Virus record (IMG/VR): IMGVR_UViG_3300031707_000010
Span: 1 to 64,000 of that record
DNA: 64,000 nt
Direction: 5' to 3' (one strand)
From: a virus
Of the stretch, positions 36,477-45,869 are shown in pieces; position 1 is the stretch's first letter, and every line of letters begins with the position of its first letter. The notes beneath the pieces are model-generated. The model did no database searches. It was not told where the DNA came from and saw nothing but the letters and a program-made list of their open reading frames with translations. Made by a program: the position numbers and the translations under genes.

Positions 36477-39400
36477 TTATGATGATGTTGCTGAAAATCT
36501 TAATCTCAAGTCTGAATAATCTGTTATTGAATCTGCCTGTAAAGGAGTGAGGGTAAAGCTATCATCTGTCCAAGTGTTTGCTACATTATTTATAGTCTTC
36601 TCTGCAATTACATTTACACCTTGTCTTAACTGAACCGTAAAATCCATTACTCCTTGATTTGTACTCTTTTGAAATCTAAATTTTACTTGATGTCCACTAG
36701 CAACTTGTGGATCTATCACTCCATTGAGCTTCACTTCACACCAGCTGTTACTTGGATTTTCTGGTGAATGAATATAATCTGAATCGTTTGGAGGTTCTAA
36801 TTCATCAATACAAGCATATAAATCAACTCCTATACTAGGTACCCAAGTCTGTGGATCTACATCTGAACCTGCAAAGATTTGAAGTGGATTAATATTTTCA
36901 TCAAAACTCTCTTCAACTGTAATAGTATCTGATGCAATTGCAGAAAGGTTAGATACTTTACTTGCAACAGTCTCTGTAATACTCTGAGAATCTTCAACTG
37001 CTACTTTTAACGCTGATATCTTATTATCTAATATCTCTGTAATATTAACAGTATCAAATATAGATGCAACATTATTTCCTTCAACTTTAGAACTAAGTGT
37101 TTCTGTAATTACTTTAACATCTTCAATAGATACTTTTAATCCACCTATAAGAAGAGCTACAGTCTCTATAATACTTTGTTCATCATCTATAGAAACTAAA
37201 TTGTTTCCACTTACTTTACTCGTTATAGTTTCTGTAATGCTTATAACATCATCTATAGAAACTATGAGATTGCTTATTTTGCTAGTTAAAGTCTCAGTTA
37301 TTGATTCTGTTTCAAAGATACTTATAAGTGAATTTCCAACAACCTGTACATTTAATGTTTCAGTTATCGTTGTTGTATCGAATATAACAATGCCAGCTAA
37401 AGGCATTGCTATAATAATTGTCTCATTTACAGATACAACATCTTCAATAGAAACTTTATTAGCGCCAGTAACTCGTGTTATTACTTCTTCAATTGCTGTC
37501 TCTGTATCAAAAATCGAGGGCTTGTGAGCACCAACAACTTGCGTTAAAAGAGTTTCTACAACATTCTCTGTATCAAATATAGATATTAAATTAGAACCTA
37601 CAACTCTTACTACGAGTGTCTCAGTAATTGATATTGAATCTTCTATAGGTATTGATAAATCTGCAATATCTCCAGCTAAAGTTTCTGTAATTGACTCTGT
37701 ATCAAATATGGATACTTTTAATCCACTTATTAATTCTATTAAAGTTTCTGTTATAGTTTGAGAATCTTCTGTTATTGCACCAAGAACACTACTAAGAATA
37801 ACAGTTGTTTCTGTAACTGATTGTGTGTCTTCAGTTATTGCTAAATTTGCACTTAGCTTACCTAATAATGTTTCTATAATAGATTCAGTATCAGATACAG
37901 ACGCTAAGTTTGCACCTGATACAAAACCTATTAAAGTTTCTGTAATTGATTCTGTATCACTTGTAGATGCTAATACACCGCTTATCTTGCCTATTAAAGT
38001 CTCTGTGATACTTTGAGAATCTTCAATAAGAATTGGTATATCTGCCACATCACCAAATAACGATTCTGTAATAGATTCAGTATCAGACGCTATTGCACTT
38101 ATAGATAACTTAAGCTGTAAAGTCTCTGTAACTGATACAGTATCATCTATAATTACACTACAATCTCCAACATCTCCATAAAGATTTTCTGTAATTGATT
38201 CTGTATCAGAAGCTACTCCACTAATAGATAACTTTAACGCTAAGGTTTCTGTTATAGACTGTGTGTCTTCTGCTACTTGGTATATTCCAGAAGTGCCTGC
38301 ATTTAAAGTTTCTGTTGTTGACTGTATATCTTCAACACCAACTTTAATAGCCGAAATTACAATACTTAAAGTTTCTGTTACATTCTGTGTATCTTCAGCA
38401 TTAGCTTTAACTAAGGATACAATACCTAATACAGTTTCTGTAATTGTCTCAGTATCAAATATCGATATTGGAAGATCTGATATGTCACCAACTAAGGTTT
38501 CTGTTATAGACTGTGTATCAAAAATACTTGGAAGAATAGATAACTTAGTAACTATCGTTTCAGTAGCTGTATTACTATCTTCAATTGCTATCTTTAAAGC
38601 TGAAATTAATACAGTAAGAGTTTCTGAAATATTTTCTGTTTCACTTGTACTAGCATTAATTAAAATTCCAGCAAACAAAGTTTCTGTAATAGACTCTGTA
38701 TCAAATGTAGTAGCTGGTAAATCTGATATATCTCCTAATAAAGTCTCCGTTATACTCTGAGAATCAAATAAGCTTAGATTAACAGATAACTTTATGCTAA
38801 TTGTCTCAGTTATAGATTGTATATCTTCTATTACTACTGAGCAGTCTCCAACATCTCCATAAAGATTTTCTGTTATATTAATAGTATCTTGAGCAACTGC
38901 TGGTAAATCAGAGACATCGCCTAATAAAGTTTCTGTAATTGATTCTGTATCAAATATAGAAACTAAATTAGTTCCAAAAACTCCAGCTGTTATAGTTTCT
39001 GTAATTGATTCTGTATCAAAGATAGAAGGCTTATGAGCACCAACAACTAAACTGCTTAAAGTCTCAGTTACAGATTGTATATCTTCAGCATTTGCTTTAT
39101 TAGCACCAACGACTAAGCAAGTTAAAATCTCAGTTATTGTCTCTGTATCAAATACGATAACAGTAACATTTGAAGCTGTTTGTATTTCATCTATAGCATT
39201 TTCAGTATCTGATGTTAAAGCTAATATACCACTTACTTTTCCAGTTAAAGTTTCTATTATTGAATCTGTATCAAATAACGAAGCTGGTAAAGATTCTCCT
39301 AAAGTGAGGGTTTCAGATGCTGATTCTGTATCGAATATAGATGTTAATACTGTTCCTATCTTAATATCAAATTGTTCTGTTGCTGTGTTAGAATCAAATA

Positions 39401-41270
39401 TTGATACTAATAATCCACCTATTTTACTTGTTAAAGTCTCAGTTATAGATTCTGTATCAAAGATGGAGACTACATTAGCACCAATAACCGCTACAGTTAA
39501 AGTCTCAGTTATACTTTGAGAATCTTCTATAGCTAATTTATGAGCACCAACAACTCTTGAATCTAAAGTTTCTGTTATTGACTGAGAATCAAATATACTA
39601 ACAAGTAATCCACCAATTCTAACTGCTAATGTTTCTGTTATTGATTGAGAATCAAATATCAAAAATTCTATTTCTGTTTCGAGATTTAAAGTTTCTGTTA
39701 TTGATTGAGAATCAAATATATTAACAAGTAATCCACTAATTTTGCTTGTTAATGTTTCTGTTATAGATTCAGTATCTTCAGCTAAACTTACTAGAGAAAG
39801 TGTAGCTCCAACAGTTTCTGTAATTGTAGTCGTATCATCTTTTGATGCAAGTACCGTACCAACTTTAAGAGTTAAAGTCTCGGTTATTGATATGGAATCT
39901 TCTACTAAAGAAACCACATTTCCAATTTTAACAGCTAAAGTCTCTGTTGTAGACTGTGTATCAAATATAGATACTAAGCTAGTGCCAAACACTCCGACTA
40001 TTAAAGTTTCTGTTACACTTTGAGTATCGTCTTTAGTAGCATAATTAGTACCAAATATACCAGCAGTTAAAGTTTCTGTTATACTCTGAGTATCATCTTT
40101 TATAGCATAGTTAGTACCAAATACTGCTCCACTTAAAGTCTCTGTAGTAGAACGAGTATCTTCAGCATTAGCTTTTAAAGCGCTTATTAATGCTGTTAAT
40201 GTCTCTGTTACTGATTGAGTATCTTCAGAGTTACATTTTAGACTACTTATTAATCCAGTTAAAGTTTCTGTAGTAGAACGAGTATCTTCAGCATTAGCTT
40301 TTAAAGCGCTTATTAATGCTGTTAATGTCTCTGTTATTGTTTCTGTATCAAAAATTGAGATTAAGCTAGTACCAAATACACCAGCTATTAAAGTTTCTGT
40401 AATTGATTCTGTATCAGATATAGAAACTAGATTAGTACCAAATACTCCACCTGTTAAAGTCTCTGTAATAGAACGAGTATCTTCAGTATTACATTTTAAT
40501 CCACTTATTAATGCTGTTAAGGTTTCTGTAATAGATTGTGTATCTTCAGCATTGCATTTTAATCCACTAACTAAAGCTGTCAAAGTTTCTGTAATTGTAC
40601 AGCTATCTTGAACAGAGGTTATTTTAAGAGCAGATATTAATGTTGTTAAAGTCTCAGTTATCGTACAAGTATCAGAAACTCCAGGAATTCTATTAGCACC
40701 AACAACTAAAGCTGATAAAGTTTCAGTTATAGTAGTCGTACTAGAAGCAGTTGAAGTCTTTAAAGCAGAAATTCTAGCAGTAAGTGTCTCTGTAATAGAG
40801 GTTGTACTCGCTGCAGTTGAAGTCTTTAAAGCTGTAATAACCGCAGTAGTAGTCTCTGTTATGGTACAAGTATCAGATACATTAGCTACTTTAAGAGCAG
40901 TTATAACAGCAGTAAGAGTCTCTGTTGCAGATAATGTATCAGAAACATTTAAAGGAACTAAAGGATTTACTTTAGGTGCTAAAGTTTCTGTTAAAGTACA
41001 AGTATCTGATATAGAAGTTATTTTAAGTTCAGAAATTCTACTTGTTAAAGTCTCTGTTATTGTCGTAGTGCTAGAAGCTGTTGAAGTTTTAAGTCCACTT
41101 ATTGTAGCTGTAAGAGTCTCTGTTATAGTACAAGTATCTTCTGCTGTTACATTTATAGGAACTGGAGCTATATAACCGGCAGCTATGATTGGAACAAACA
41201 ACGGAGCATCGACCGCCGTAAAAACGTCGGATTTGATCTGCGGTGGGTTTCTTACATAGCCAGTTGCCAT
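36477..41270 (-). CDS. Giant repeat fibre protein B (67 repeats of about 21 residues)
   Basis: A 1597-residue protein: 41 N-terminal residues (VRNPPQIKSDVF), 67 repeats that I counted one by one (residues about 42-1466), and a 131-residue C-terminal domain with NPSNSWCEVKLNG and TLTPLQADSITDYSDLRLR. The C-terminal part looks like a jelly-roll carbohydrate-binding domain common in environmental phages and related to a segment in the tail hub. Repeat consensus is [FES]DT[EQ]SITETLT-x-x-ISGL-x-x-SI. About one residue in four to five is Ser or Thr, a good target for O-glycosylation. A 70-bp exact repeat (40141/40267) shows recent unit duplication. Confidence 0.85.
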   Translation of the reverse strand: MATGYVRNPPQIKSDVFTAVDAPLFVPIIAAGYIAPVPINVTAEDTCTITETLTATISGLKTSTASSTTTITETLTSRISELKITSISDTCTLTETLAPKVNPLVPLNVSDTLSATETLTAVITALKVANVSDTCTITETTTAVITALKTSTAASTTSITETLTARISALKTSTASSTTTITETLSALVVGANRIPGVSDTCTITETLTTLISALKITSVQDSCTITETLTALVSGLKCNAEDTQSITETLTALISGLKCNTEDTRSITETLTGGVFGTNLVSISDTESITETLIAGVFGTSLISIFDTETITETLTALISALKANAEDTRSTTETLTGLISSLKCNSEDTQSVTETLTALISALKANAEDTRSTTETLSGAVFGTNYAIKDDTQSITETLTAGIFGTNYATKDDTQSVTETLIVGVFGTSLVSIFDTQSTTETLAVKIGNVVSLVEDSISITETLTLKVGTVLASKDDTTTITETVGATLSLVSLAEDTESITETLTSKISGLLVNIFDSQSITETLNLETEIEFLIFDSQSITETLAVRIGGLLVSIFDSQSITETLDSRVVGAHKLAIEDSQSITETLTVAVIGANVVSIFDTESITETLTSKIGGLLVSIFDSNTATEQFDIKIGTVLTSIFDTESASETLTLGESLPASLFDTDSIIETLTGKVSGILALTSDTENAIDEIQTASNVTVIVFDTETITEILTCLVVGANKANAEDIQSVTETLSSLVVGAHKPSIFDTESITETITAGVFGTNLVSIFDTESITETLLGDVSDLPAVAQDTINITENLYGDVGDCSVVIEDIQSITETISIKLSVNLSLFDSQSITETLLGDISDLPATTFDTESITETLFAGILINASTSETENISETLTVLISALKIAIEDSNTATETIVTKLSILPSIFDTQSITETLVGDISDLPISIFDTETITETVLGIVSLVKANAEDTQNVTETLSIVISAIKVGVEDIQSTTETLNAGTSGIYQVAEDTQSITETLALKLSISGVASDTESITENLYGDVGDCSVIIDDTVSVTETLQLKLSISAIASDTESITESLFGDVADIPILIEDSQSITETLIGKISGVLASTSDTESITETLIGFVSGANLASVSDTESIIETLLGKLSANLAITEDTQSVTETTVILSSVLGAITEDSQTITETLIELISGLKVSIFDTESITETLAGDIADLSIPIEDSISITETLVVRVVGSNLISIFDTENVVETLLTQVVGAHKPSIFDTETAIEEVITRVTGANKVSIEDVVSVNETIIIAMPLAGIVIFDTTTITETLNVQVVGNSLISIFETESITETLTSKISNLIVSIDDVISITETITSKVSGNNLVSIDDEQSIIETVALLIGGLKVSIEDVKVITETLSSKVEGNNVASIFDTVNITEILDNKISALKVAVEDSQSITETVASKVSNLSAIASDTITVEESFDENINPLQIFAGSDVDPQTWVPSIGVDLYACIDELEPPNDSDYIHSPENPSNSWCEVKLNGVIDPQVASGHQVKFRFQKSTNQGVMDFTVQLRQGVNVIAEKTINNVANTWTDDSFTLTPLQADSITDYSDLRLRFSATSS
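36873..41147 (-). repeat. Coding repeat array, 67 copies of a roughly 63-bp unit
   Basis: Tandem coding repeats of protein B. The core ACTGAAACT-like segment (ITETL) recurs every 60-66 bases for over 4.2 kb. The pattern is continuous and in frame, with no spacers, so it is not a CRISPR array. Confidence 0.9.
40141..40336 (-). repeat. 70-bp exact direct repeat, offset 126 bp
   Basis: The 70 bases at 40141-40210 recur without change at 40267-40336. The offset of 126 bases equals two repeat units, so a two-unit block was duplicated recently and in frame inside protein B. Confidence 0.85.
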
Positions 41271-41271
41271 A

Positions 41272-41913
41272 TTACGATGTCGCTACTTTTATAGTACCAC
41301 CAAAACCCCGTTGATTTACAAACTGTGCTCCTGTACCAAAAGCACTGAAATCTAAAGGCAGATTAAATATACACCGTTTCCACTGAACTGGAGTATTGCT
41401 ATACATCTCTGCGCGAATTTCTCCCGGCTGCATTTCCCCTTTGAACGCTTTCACAGCGCAAATGCTTGGTTTAAACCCTGTCGCTGGTGTCCACCAATTT
41501 ATTGCGCCGGAATACATAGCACACAGATTGTTCGATGGAAAAGTGTAACTAAACCAATCATTCCCACTATCCAAAACTTTTGTAGCATTACCATTTAATC
41601 GCCCATAAAAATTATTGCCCATGGCATCATTATACACCTTGCCAGCGTACACTGAAAGATGATACCACACATCGTAAGATACACCATAATACACAAAACC
41701 TGTGGCAAGGTAGTTAACGCCAATTTCTCCACTTTCTATTCCTATTCTGAAAGAAAAATTAGTTGTATCATCAGAATGATTTATCATCCACAAATTTCCT
41801 TCTTCATTTATTGTACGCTTGAACCAAAACATGAACGTAAAATCCCCTGTAAAAAGGGGAAACGGCATGGTGGCTACATGCTTGAGCGAACTTGTATCAC
41901 AATATATGGCCAT
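41272..41913 (-). CDS. LamG/concanavalin A-like virion protein
   Basis: A 213-residue beta-rich protein. FTGDFTFMFWFKRT, WYHLSVYAG and a C-terminal strand pair fit a laminin-G/concanavalin A-like jelly roll, a fold that binds glycans and is common in phage surface proteins. Its ATG shares one base with the stop of the previous gene (TAATG). It is the gene directly before repeat protein B. Decoration or receptor binding is likely. Confidence 0.6.
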   Translation of the reverse strand: MAIYCDTSSLKHVATMPFPLFTGDFTFMFWFKRTINEEGNLWMINHSDDTTNFSFRIGIESGEIGVNYLATGFVYYGVSYDVWYHLSVYAGKVYNDAMGNNFYGRLNGNATKVLDSGNDWFSYTFPSNNLCAMYSGAINWWTPATGFKPSICAVKAFKGEMQPGEIRAEMYSNTPVQWKRCIFNLPLDFSAFGTGAQFVNQRGFGGTIKVATS

Positions 41914-42350
41914 TATGCGCTCTGGTATCTGATCGGAACCATCTTCACGGTATTTCCTGAAGATGCCATTGCCTGCGCAGTATTGTTCTTCACATGAACC
42001 TTGAATTTCAATGGCGGTATCTTCACATGCTCTCTCAGCGTGATTCTTTGCGCCGTGTTCACATCCCGCAGAACAAACGACCCAACAAAATTGCTTTCAC
42101 TAACAACGGAACTCGACCCATCGGCATAATTTGTCGCATCAGGGCAGGACACAAGGTACAGATCGACCGTGGTGCCCAACACCGGAGCAGTACCGAATGT
42201 AACGTAAAGCTCAAACAACCCTTCAATATACAGATTGGTTTGATTGGCGTATTCTGTTCCGAGCGCACACAAACTGCCTGCCCCAAGAGAGTTCATCTCC
42301 GTGGTGAGCATGGAAGCAATTGTTGTCACTTCATACTTGGTTGTCGCCAT
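41913..42350 (-). CDS. Virion-associated beta-rich protein
   Basis: A 145-residue protein in the GC-richer patch at 41.3-42.7 kb. Pattern: an N-terminal helix (YEVTTIASMLTTEMNSL), several beta strands (LYIEGLFELYVTFG, TVDLYLVSC), and a closing VHVKNNTAQAM strand. Similar short proteins accompany fibre genes in environmental phages; a trimeric fibre or head-appendage role is possible. AGGGTGATCC precedes the ATG. Confidence 0.55.
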   Translation of the reverse strand: MATTKYEVTTIASMLTTEMNSLGAGSLCALGTEYANQTNLYIEGLFELYVTFGTAPVLGTTVDLYLVSCPDATNYADGSSSVVSESNFVGSFVLRDVNTAQRITLREHVKIPPLKFKVHVKNNTAQAMASSGNTVKMVPIRYQSA

Positions 42351-42354
42351 AGGA

Positions 42355-42651
42355 TCACCCTATCGCAAAATTGTTGACGGCGGCATCCACAGCCGTTTGA
42401 ATTTCCGCATCCGTTGCCGTGTCGCCTTTCGTGCGCAATGTCGCATCGAGCATGCACGCCCAGAACAACCTGTCGGTCATTCCTTCAGGACCAAGAATAG
42501 CGGTCTTTGCCCATATCACACGGTTGGCATGGTTCGCTGTCCCTGCGCTCTCAGCCATGATGTCCAGCGAAATTTTCGCAATGGCAACAGCCATGCGATT
42601 ACGCACATCAGCATTGGACTTCAGATTGTATATGTCATTGTATACTGTCAT
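42355..42651 (-). CDS. Small helical phage protein
   Basis: A 98-residue helical protein (DVRNRMAVAIAKISLDIM, NRVIWAKTAIL, EIQTAVDAAVNNFA) of a type seen in phage structural modules, with unknown function. AAGGAGG gives a very strong start. It is the first gene after a bidirectional terminator, yet no consensus promoter is seen in the 75-base gap. Confidence 0.6.
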   Translation of the reverse strand: MTVYNDIYNLKSNADVRNRMAVAIAKISLDIMAESAGTANHANRVIWAKTAILGPEGMTDRLFWACMLDATLRTKGDTATDAEIQTAVDAAVNNFAIG

Positions 42652-42672
42652 AGTACCTCCTTTAAATAAACA

Positions 42673-42704
42673 AATGGCGCCCTTTAAATTAAAGGAGCGC
42701 CATT
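42673..42704. terminator. Bidirectional hairpin terminator
   Basis: Outer arms AATGGCGC/GCGCCATT (42673-42680, 42697-42704) enclose a second stem CCTTTA/TAAAGG with a single bulged base. T-rich sequence follows on both strands (TTTGTTTATTT on the bottom). It ends the glycosyltransferase transcript before the small helical gene. Confidence 0.8.
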
Positions 42705-42726
42705 ATTTTCTCCTTTGTAAGGGCAA

Positions 42727-43494
42727 TTAATAAACCCTACCATAATTGTCGATATGCCCACATTTTATTCCTGTATCAACAATAAAAGGGTTCTTACGAT
42801 TGGCTACTTTTTTATACCCAGTCTTATGAAGCCATCCTTCATTCATAACACGAGTACACCACCACAAATCTTCAGTTCCACCTTGAATTTCATAAGTTCC
42901 AGTTTTTTCATTGTAAGTAGCTGACCTAGGAGTATGAAATACCTTACGAACTTTATCATTTCCTACTTGTATCTCTTCACTCTTTTCCCACATGGCTTTC
43001 AAAAGCTTAACTGAAATAAGAGTACAACCCATACCAAGTCCATCACACCAAACAGAGTCTCCTTGTTTCCATTTACGAAAACTTCCATTACCTCTACCTC
43101 TATACACTAATGGATCTGGTGGATTACCTTTAATATGATACAGGCCTCCAACAACCGGATACTCTTCTCTGTGCATCCACTCATTCATACGAATAAAAGT
43201 ATCCGGAGGAAGAATAACATCGTGGTCAATAAATAGCAACCAATCGAAATTATTCTTTACGATGAAATCTACAGCAAGATTTCTAGCATCATCTACTGCA
43301 TAAGATAAAGGCGAAAATGTATCAATCCAACGAATCAATTCTGCATTAGACCAATTCGCTGGTATAACCTGCCCATATCTCGCTAACATCCACTCTGCTC
43401 GAACCAACCCAGTAAGAGGAATAGACACACATACTTTTCTTTGAATGGGCTTTCCAGACGGTTTGAGGACATTATATCTTTTAAGTGTTTTCAT
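42727..43494 (-). CDS. Glycosyltransferase-like protein
   Basis: A 255-residue protein with NFDWLLFIDHDVILP (D90-H91-D92, a DxD metal site), GLGMGCTLISVKLLKAM, and EDLWWCTRVMNEGW as the acceptor and ED region. The order matches GT2-like phage enzymes. It follows a small zinc-type gene and a methyltransferase (ATGA and TAATG overlaps), so these three are co-translated and probably act on the same glycan. Confidence 0.8.
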   Translation of the reverse strand: MKTLKRYNVLKPSGKPIQRKVCVSIPLTGLVRAEWMLARYGQVIPANWSNAELIRWIDTFSPLSYAVDDARNLAVDFIVKNNFDWLLFIDHDVILPPDTFIRMNEWMHREEYPVVGGLYHIKGNPPDPLVYRGRGNGSFRKWKQGDSVWCDGLGMGCTLISVKLLKAMWEKSEEIQVGNDKVRKVFHTPRSATYNEKTGTYEIQGGTEDLWWCTRVMNEGWLHKTGYKKVANRKNPFIVDTGIKCGHIDNYGRVY

Positions 43495-43658
43495 CTCCCC
43501 ATCCCATCTTTTGTCTTTACATCTTCTGAAACTCCTGCATTAAGAATTTTAGGAGGTTCTTTAGATTTTTCAGCTTCTCCATAATGAAACTCACACAATT
43601 TAACGACTATAAAAGTATCGTTATCTACAGTACAACCGCATGGCATTCTTTCTTGCAT
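43491..43658 (-). CDS. Small Cys/His protein, 55 residues
   Basis: A short frame interlocked with both neighbours: its ATG shares one base with the methyltransferase stop (TAATG) and its TGA overlaps the glycosyltransferase start (ATGA). The N-terminal half has CGC...C-x2-H (C7, C9, C22, H25), which could bind zinc. The tight coupling in both directions makes it a real gene despite its size. Function unknown. Confidence 0.65.
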   Translation of the reverse strand: MQERMPCGCTVDNDTFIVVKLCEFHYGEAEKSKEPPKILNAGVSEDVKTKDGMGR

Positions 43659-44224
43659 TAGCGCCTCCGCTTTTCAAGAATTACTTCCAAATTACCATCA
43701 CCCTTCCATGTTACCATCTCAATCTTCCATGGCTGAGGTGCATAATAATCATAGAGTTTATTGTGAACACCGATTTGTTTTACTTCATAGATACCAGTTT
43801 TCTTATTCTTAATTTCTTTCCAACCCATAGCTTCTGGCATTGGATCAAAATAAAAGAATGTTACTTCATTAAAAGGATTGCAATGCGTAGGGTCTTGAAC
43901 ATATTGTTCATTAACCCCATAAGGACAGCCAATTGCGAGCTGTCCTTCTGGCTTCAATATCCTCCAAATTTCGTTAAATACGTCTAAAGTGAGCCACGGC
44001 TTGATATGCTCAAGCACGTGGCTCGCCATGACCGTAGTAACGGAATTGCTTTCAAATGGATAAGGTATATCTTCAATGTCGTGAACAACATCAACGCCAT
44101 CGAGTTTACGTTTATCCATCCCGATCCAATGCGGACCACTTTTACGATCGCCACATCCGATATCGAGAAGAAATGGAGTCAATAATTTGGACTTGGATTT
44201 CTTTATTTTCTTAGTCACAATCAT
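43658..44224 (-). CDS. SAM-dependent methyltransferase
   Basis: A 188-residue class I methyltransferase. LDIGCGDRKSG (about residues 20-30) binds SAM, WIGMDKRK supplies the acidic strand, and VMASHVLEHIKP is the typical post-IV motif. RILKPEGQLAIGCP completes the fold. It could methylate a sugar or the product of the neighbouring glycosyltransferase. GTAAGG lies close to the ATG. Confidence 0.85.
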   Translation of the reverse strand: MIVTKKIKKSKSKLLTPFLLDIGCGDRKSGPHWIGMDKRKLDGVDVVHDIEDIPYPFESNSVTTVMASHVLEHIKPWLTLDVFNEIWRILKPEGQLAIGCPYGVNEQYVQDPTHCNPFNEVTFFYFDPMPEAMGWKEIKNKKTGIYEVKQIGVHNKLYDYYAPQPWKIEMVTWKGDGNLEVILEKRRR

Positions 44225-44226
44225 CC

Positions 44227-44712
44227 TTACGGGAATTTGACTTGATAAGTGGCCGACACATCCTGATTGCTATTCCACTGCGAAGAGTTAAAGGTGTTAC
44301 CAGCGAAAATTGAATTCGAGGACGCATTTCCGTAAAGACCAAGGGAGCTAATCGTTAACGGACACAGTGAACCAAACTGCGCCGAACCAAACGATGCTGT
44401 TGCCTGCATAGTACGGGAAGCAACAACCGATGTAGAAACTGCAATACGGTTGCTCGATCCGCCAATTTCAGCCGGCAAAGTCGTTGCAGCCGCTGCAGGA
44501 GCAGTTCCAGATCCAATAGCCATGTGCGTAACTCTCTTTGAGTTTGCACCAGCCACGAGATTCTCAACCAGATAATACTGAGCACCTAAGTCAGTTATCT
44601 GATTTTTCTGCCAGCCGCTATCTCCAATAACCTTCCCATTCTCAAGAATGTTTATACGAAACATTCCATTCGCATGAGCTACTTCTTTTACTGCACCCTT
44701 TTTGCGAGACAT
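44227..44712 (-). CDS. Putative virion or fibre-tip protein
   Basis: A 161-residue beta-rich protein. NQITDLGAQYYLVE and HMAIGSGTAPAAAATTLPAE resemble a small domain widespread in phages (gp37/fibre-associated, IGTGTTAPA.. pattern). The region is GC-richer. AAGGAAGGAACATCAA precedes the ATG. Likely an appendage component. Confidence 0.6.
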   Translation of the reverse strand: MSRKKGAVKEVAHANGMFRINILENGKVIGDSGWQKNQITDLGAQYYLVENLVAGANSKRVTHMAIGSGTAPAAAATTLPAEIGGSSNRIAVSTSVVASRTMQATASFGSAQFGSLCPLTISSLGLYGNASSNSIFAGNTFNSSQWNSNQDVSATYQVKFP

Positions 44713-44739
44713 TTGATGTTCCTTCCTTTTTGTTGATTG

Positions 44740-45432
44740 TTATTTAAATGCGTTTCCTACTAAAAACGCTACAGTTGCAATTCCAGCACCTATTACTCCA
44801 GGAATAACCCAATTACTTGATTCTTGAGAAGTAGTTGGTTTTAAATTAATAGAAAATTCTGCATTCTTTTCTAATATGTAAGGATTCGAATGAAGAATAA
44901 ATCCACTTAGCACAAGGTCTTTTTGTTCCATTACTCCTATTGTGGTAGAATCTGGAATAGTGATGGAATGAATATACAGCTTTGCTGAGCTACTATCAGT
45001 TCTAGTTGTTCCACTAAAGGAGTAATACCTATGAGTCGTATCAAATTTAGCAAACATATAACCATCTTTAAATGTAATCTTTCCTAAGAGCTCTAGATTT
45101 TCTATCTTTAATTCACCAATTGTCTTAGTTAAGAATAAAATTCTACCATCTTTCTCTTTAATATACTTGCTTAACTCTTTATTTGATTTTATCTGAGCAT
45201 TTAAATCTTCTTCTATTTTAGCATAACGGACTGAGATAACTTGCACTTCACCAATCAAAACTCTACGTAGACTATCCGTTTTTGCTAACTCATTTTGTAG
45301 TGTTACGTTGGTATTACGAAGTGAGTTGTTCTCCAACTTCAGACGTATGGTAAAAACCACTAGTGCTATGACCAGTAGTGACACAACAAACAATGGGATA
45401 TTTTTAGTATTAAAGATATCAGTAAATTTCAT
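44740..45432 (-). CDS. Membrane-anchored coiled-coil protein, possibly spanin-like
   Basis: A 230-residue protein started at ATG 45432 with GAGGA six bases upstream; a TTG four codons earlier is a less likely start. An N-terminal membrane segment (about residues 12-30) is followed by a long coiled coil to about residue 95, a beta-rich middle and a C-terminal hydrophobic segment (VIPGVIGAGIATVAFLVG). The layout and neighbours (holin-like and DUF5675 genes) suggest a role in lysis, such as an Rz-like spanin, but no diagnostic motif is seen. Confidence 0.55.
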   Translation of the reverse strand: MKFTDIFNTKNIPLFVVSLLVIALVVFTIRLKLENNSLRNTNVTLQNELAKTDSLRRVLIGEVQVISVRYAKIEEDLNAQIKSNKELSKYIKEKDGRILFLTKTIGELKIENLELLGKITFKDGYMFAKFDTTHRYYSFSGTTRTDSSSAKLYIHSITIPDSTTIGVMEQKDLVLSGFILHSNPYILEKNAEFSINLKPTTSQESSNWVIPGVIGAGIATVAFLVGNAFK

Positions 45433-45433
45433 G

Positions 45434-45853
45434 TTAATCCTCAACTTTTATATGGACACTTGAGGAATTAACAAAAGGTGCAACTTTATTATAGAAACTA
45501 AAATACGCCACTCTACTATCTTCTAAAGAAAATGAATCTACGTGGGCATGAACTCCCCAACCTACTAAGATACAGCCTGCTGTATCTCTATTGAAATTTC
45601 CAGGATGAAACAAGATATACTCAAATTCTGGTACATCCATTACCCATAACATATGATGCCCAAGTCTAGGAGTAAACTTTGGGCTATATCTTAATCCTAC
45701 TTTATAGTATCCAGCAGGAATTCTTGTTTCACCTGGAATTTTAGGATATGAAGCTTTATCTTCAAGAGTAAAGACATCAAACACAGAATCAATTGACATT
45801 AAGCCAATTGTATCTTTCGGTGCATGAATTACTCTTTTAAGACCAAGTTCCAT
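45434..45853 (-). CDS. DUF5675 family protein
   Basis: A 139-residue protein. FTLEDKASYPKIPGETRIPAGYY, then the FHPGN block and DTAGCILVG match the conserved blocks of DUF5675, a phage family frequently found next to lysis genes. The biochemical activity is not settled; conserved His/Cys placing suggests a hydrolase or transpeptidase-like role, which is inference. TGAGGAAAAT precedes the ATG. Confidence 0.75.
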   Translation of the reverse strand: MELGLKRVIHAPKDTIGLMSIDSVFDVFTLEDKASYPKIPGETRIPAGYYKVGLRYSPKFTPRLGHHMLWVMDVPEFEYILFHPGNFNRDTAGCILVGWGVHAHVDSFSLEDSRVAYFSFYNKVAPFVNSSSVHIKVED

Positions 45854-45869
45854 ATTTTCCTCAATTGTT

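Noticed and set aside
36873-41147. Regular 63-bp periodicity like a CRISPR array
   Set aside because: Repeats are contiguous, in frame and code for a 21-residue unit; there are no unique spacers.
42244-42669. Top-strand frame of about 140 codons
   Set aside because: It runs opposite two bottom-strand genes with strong ribosome sites and crosses their intergenic gap.
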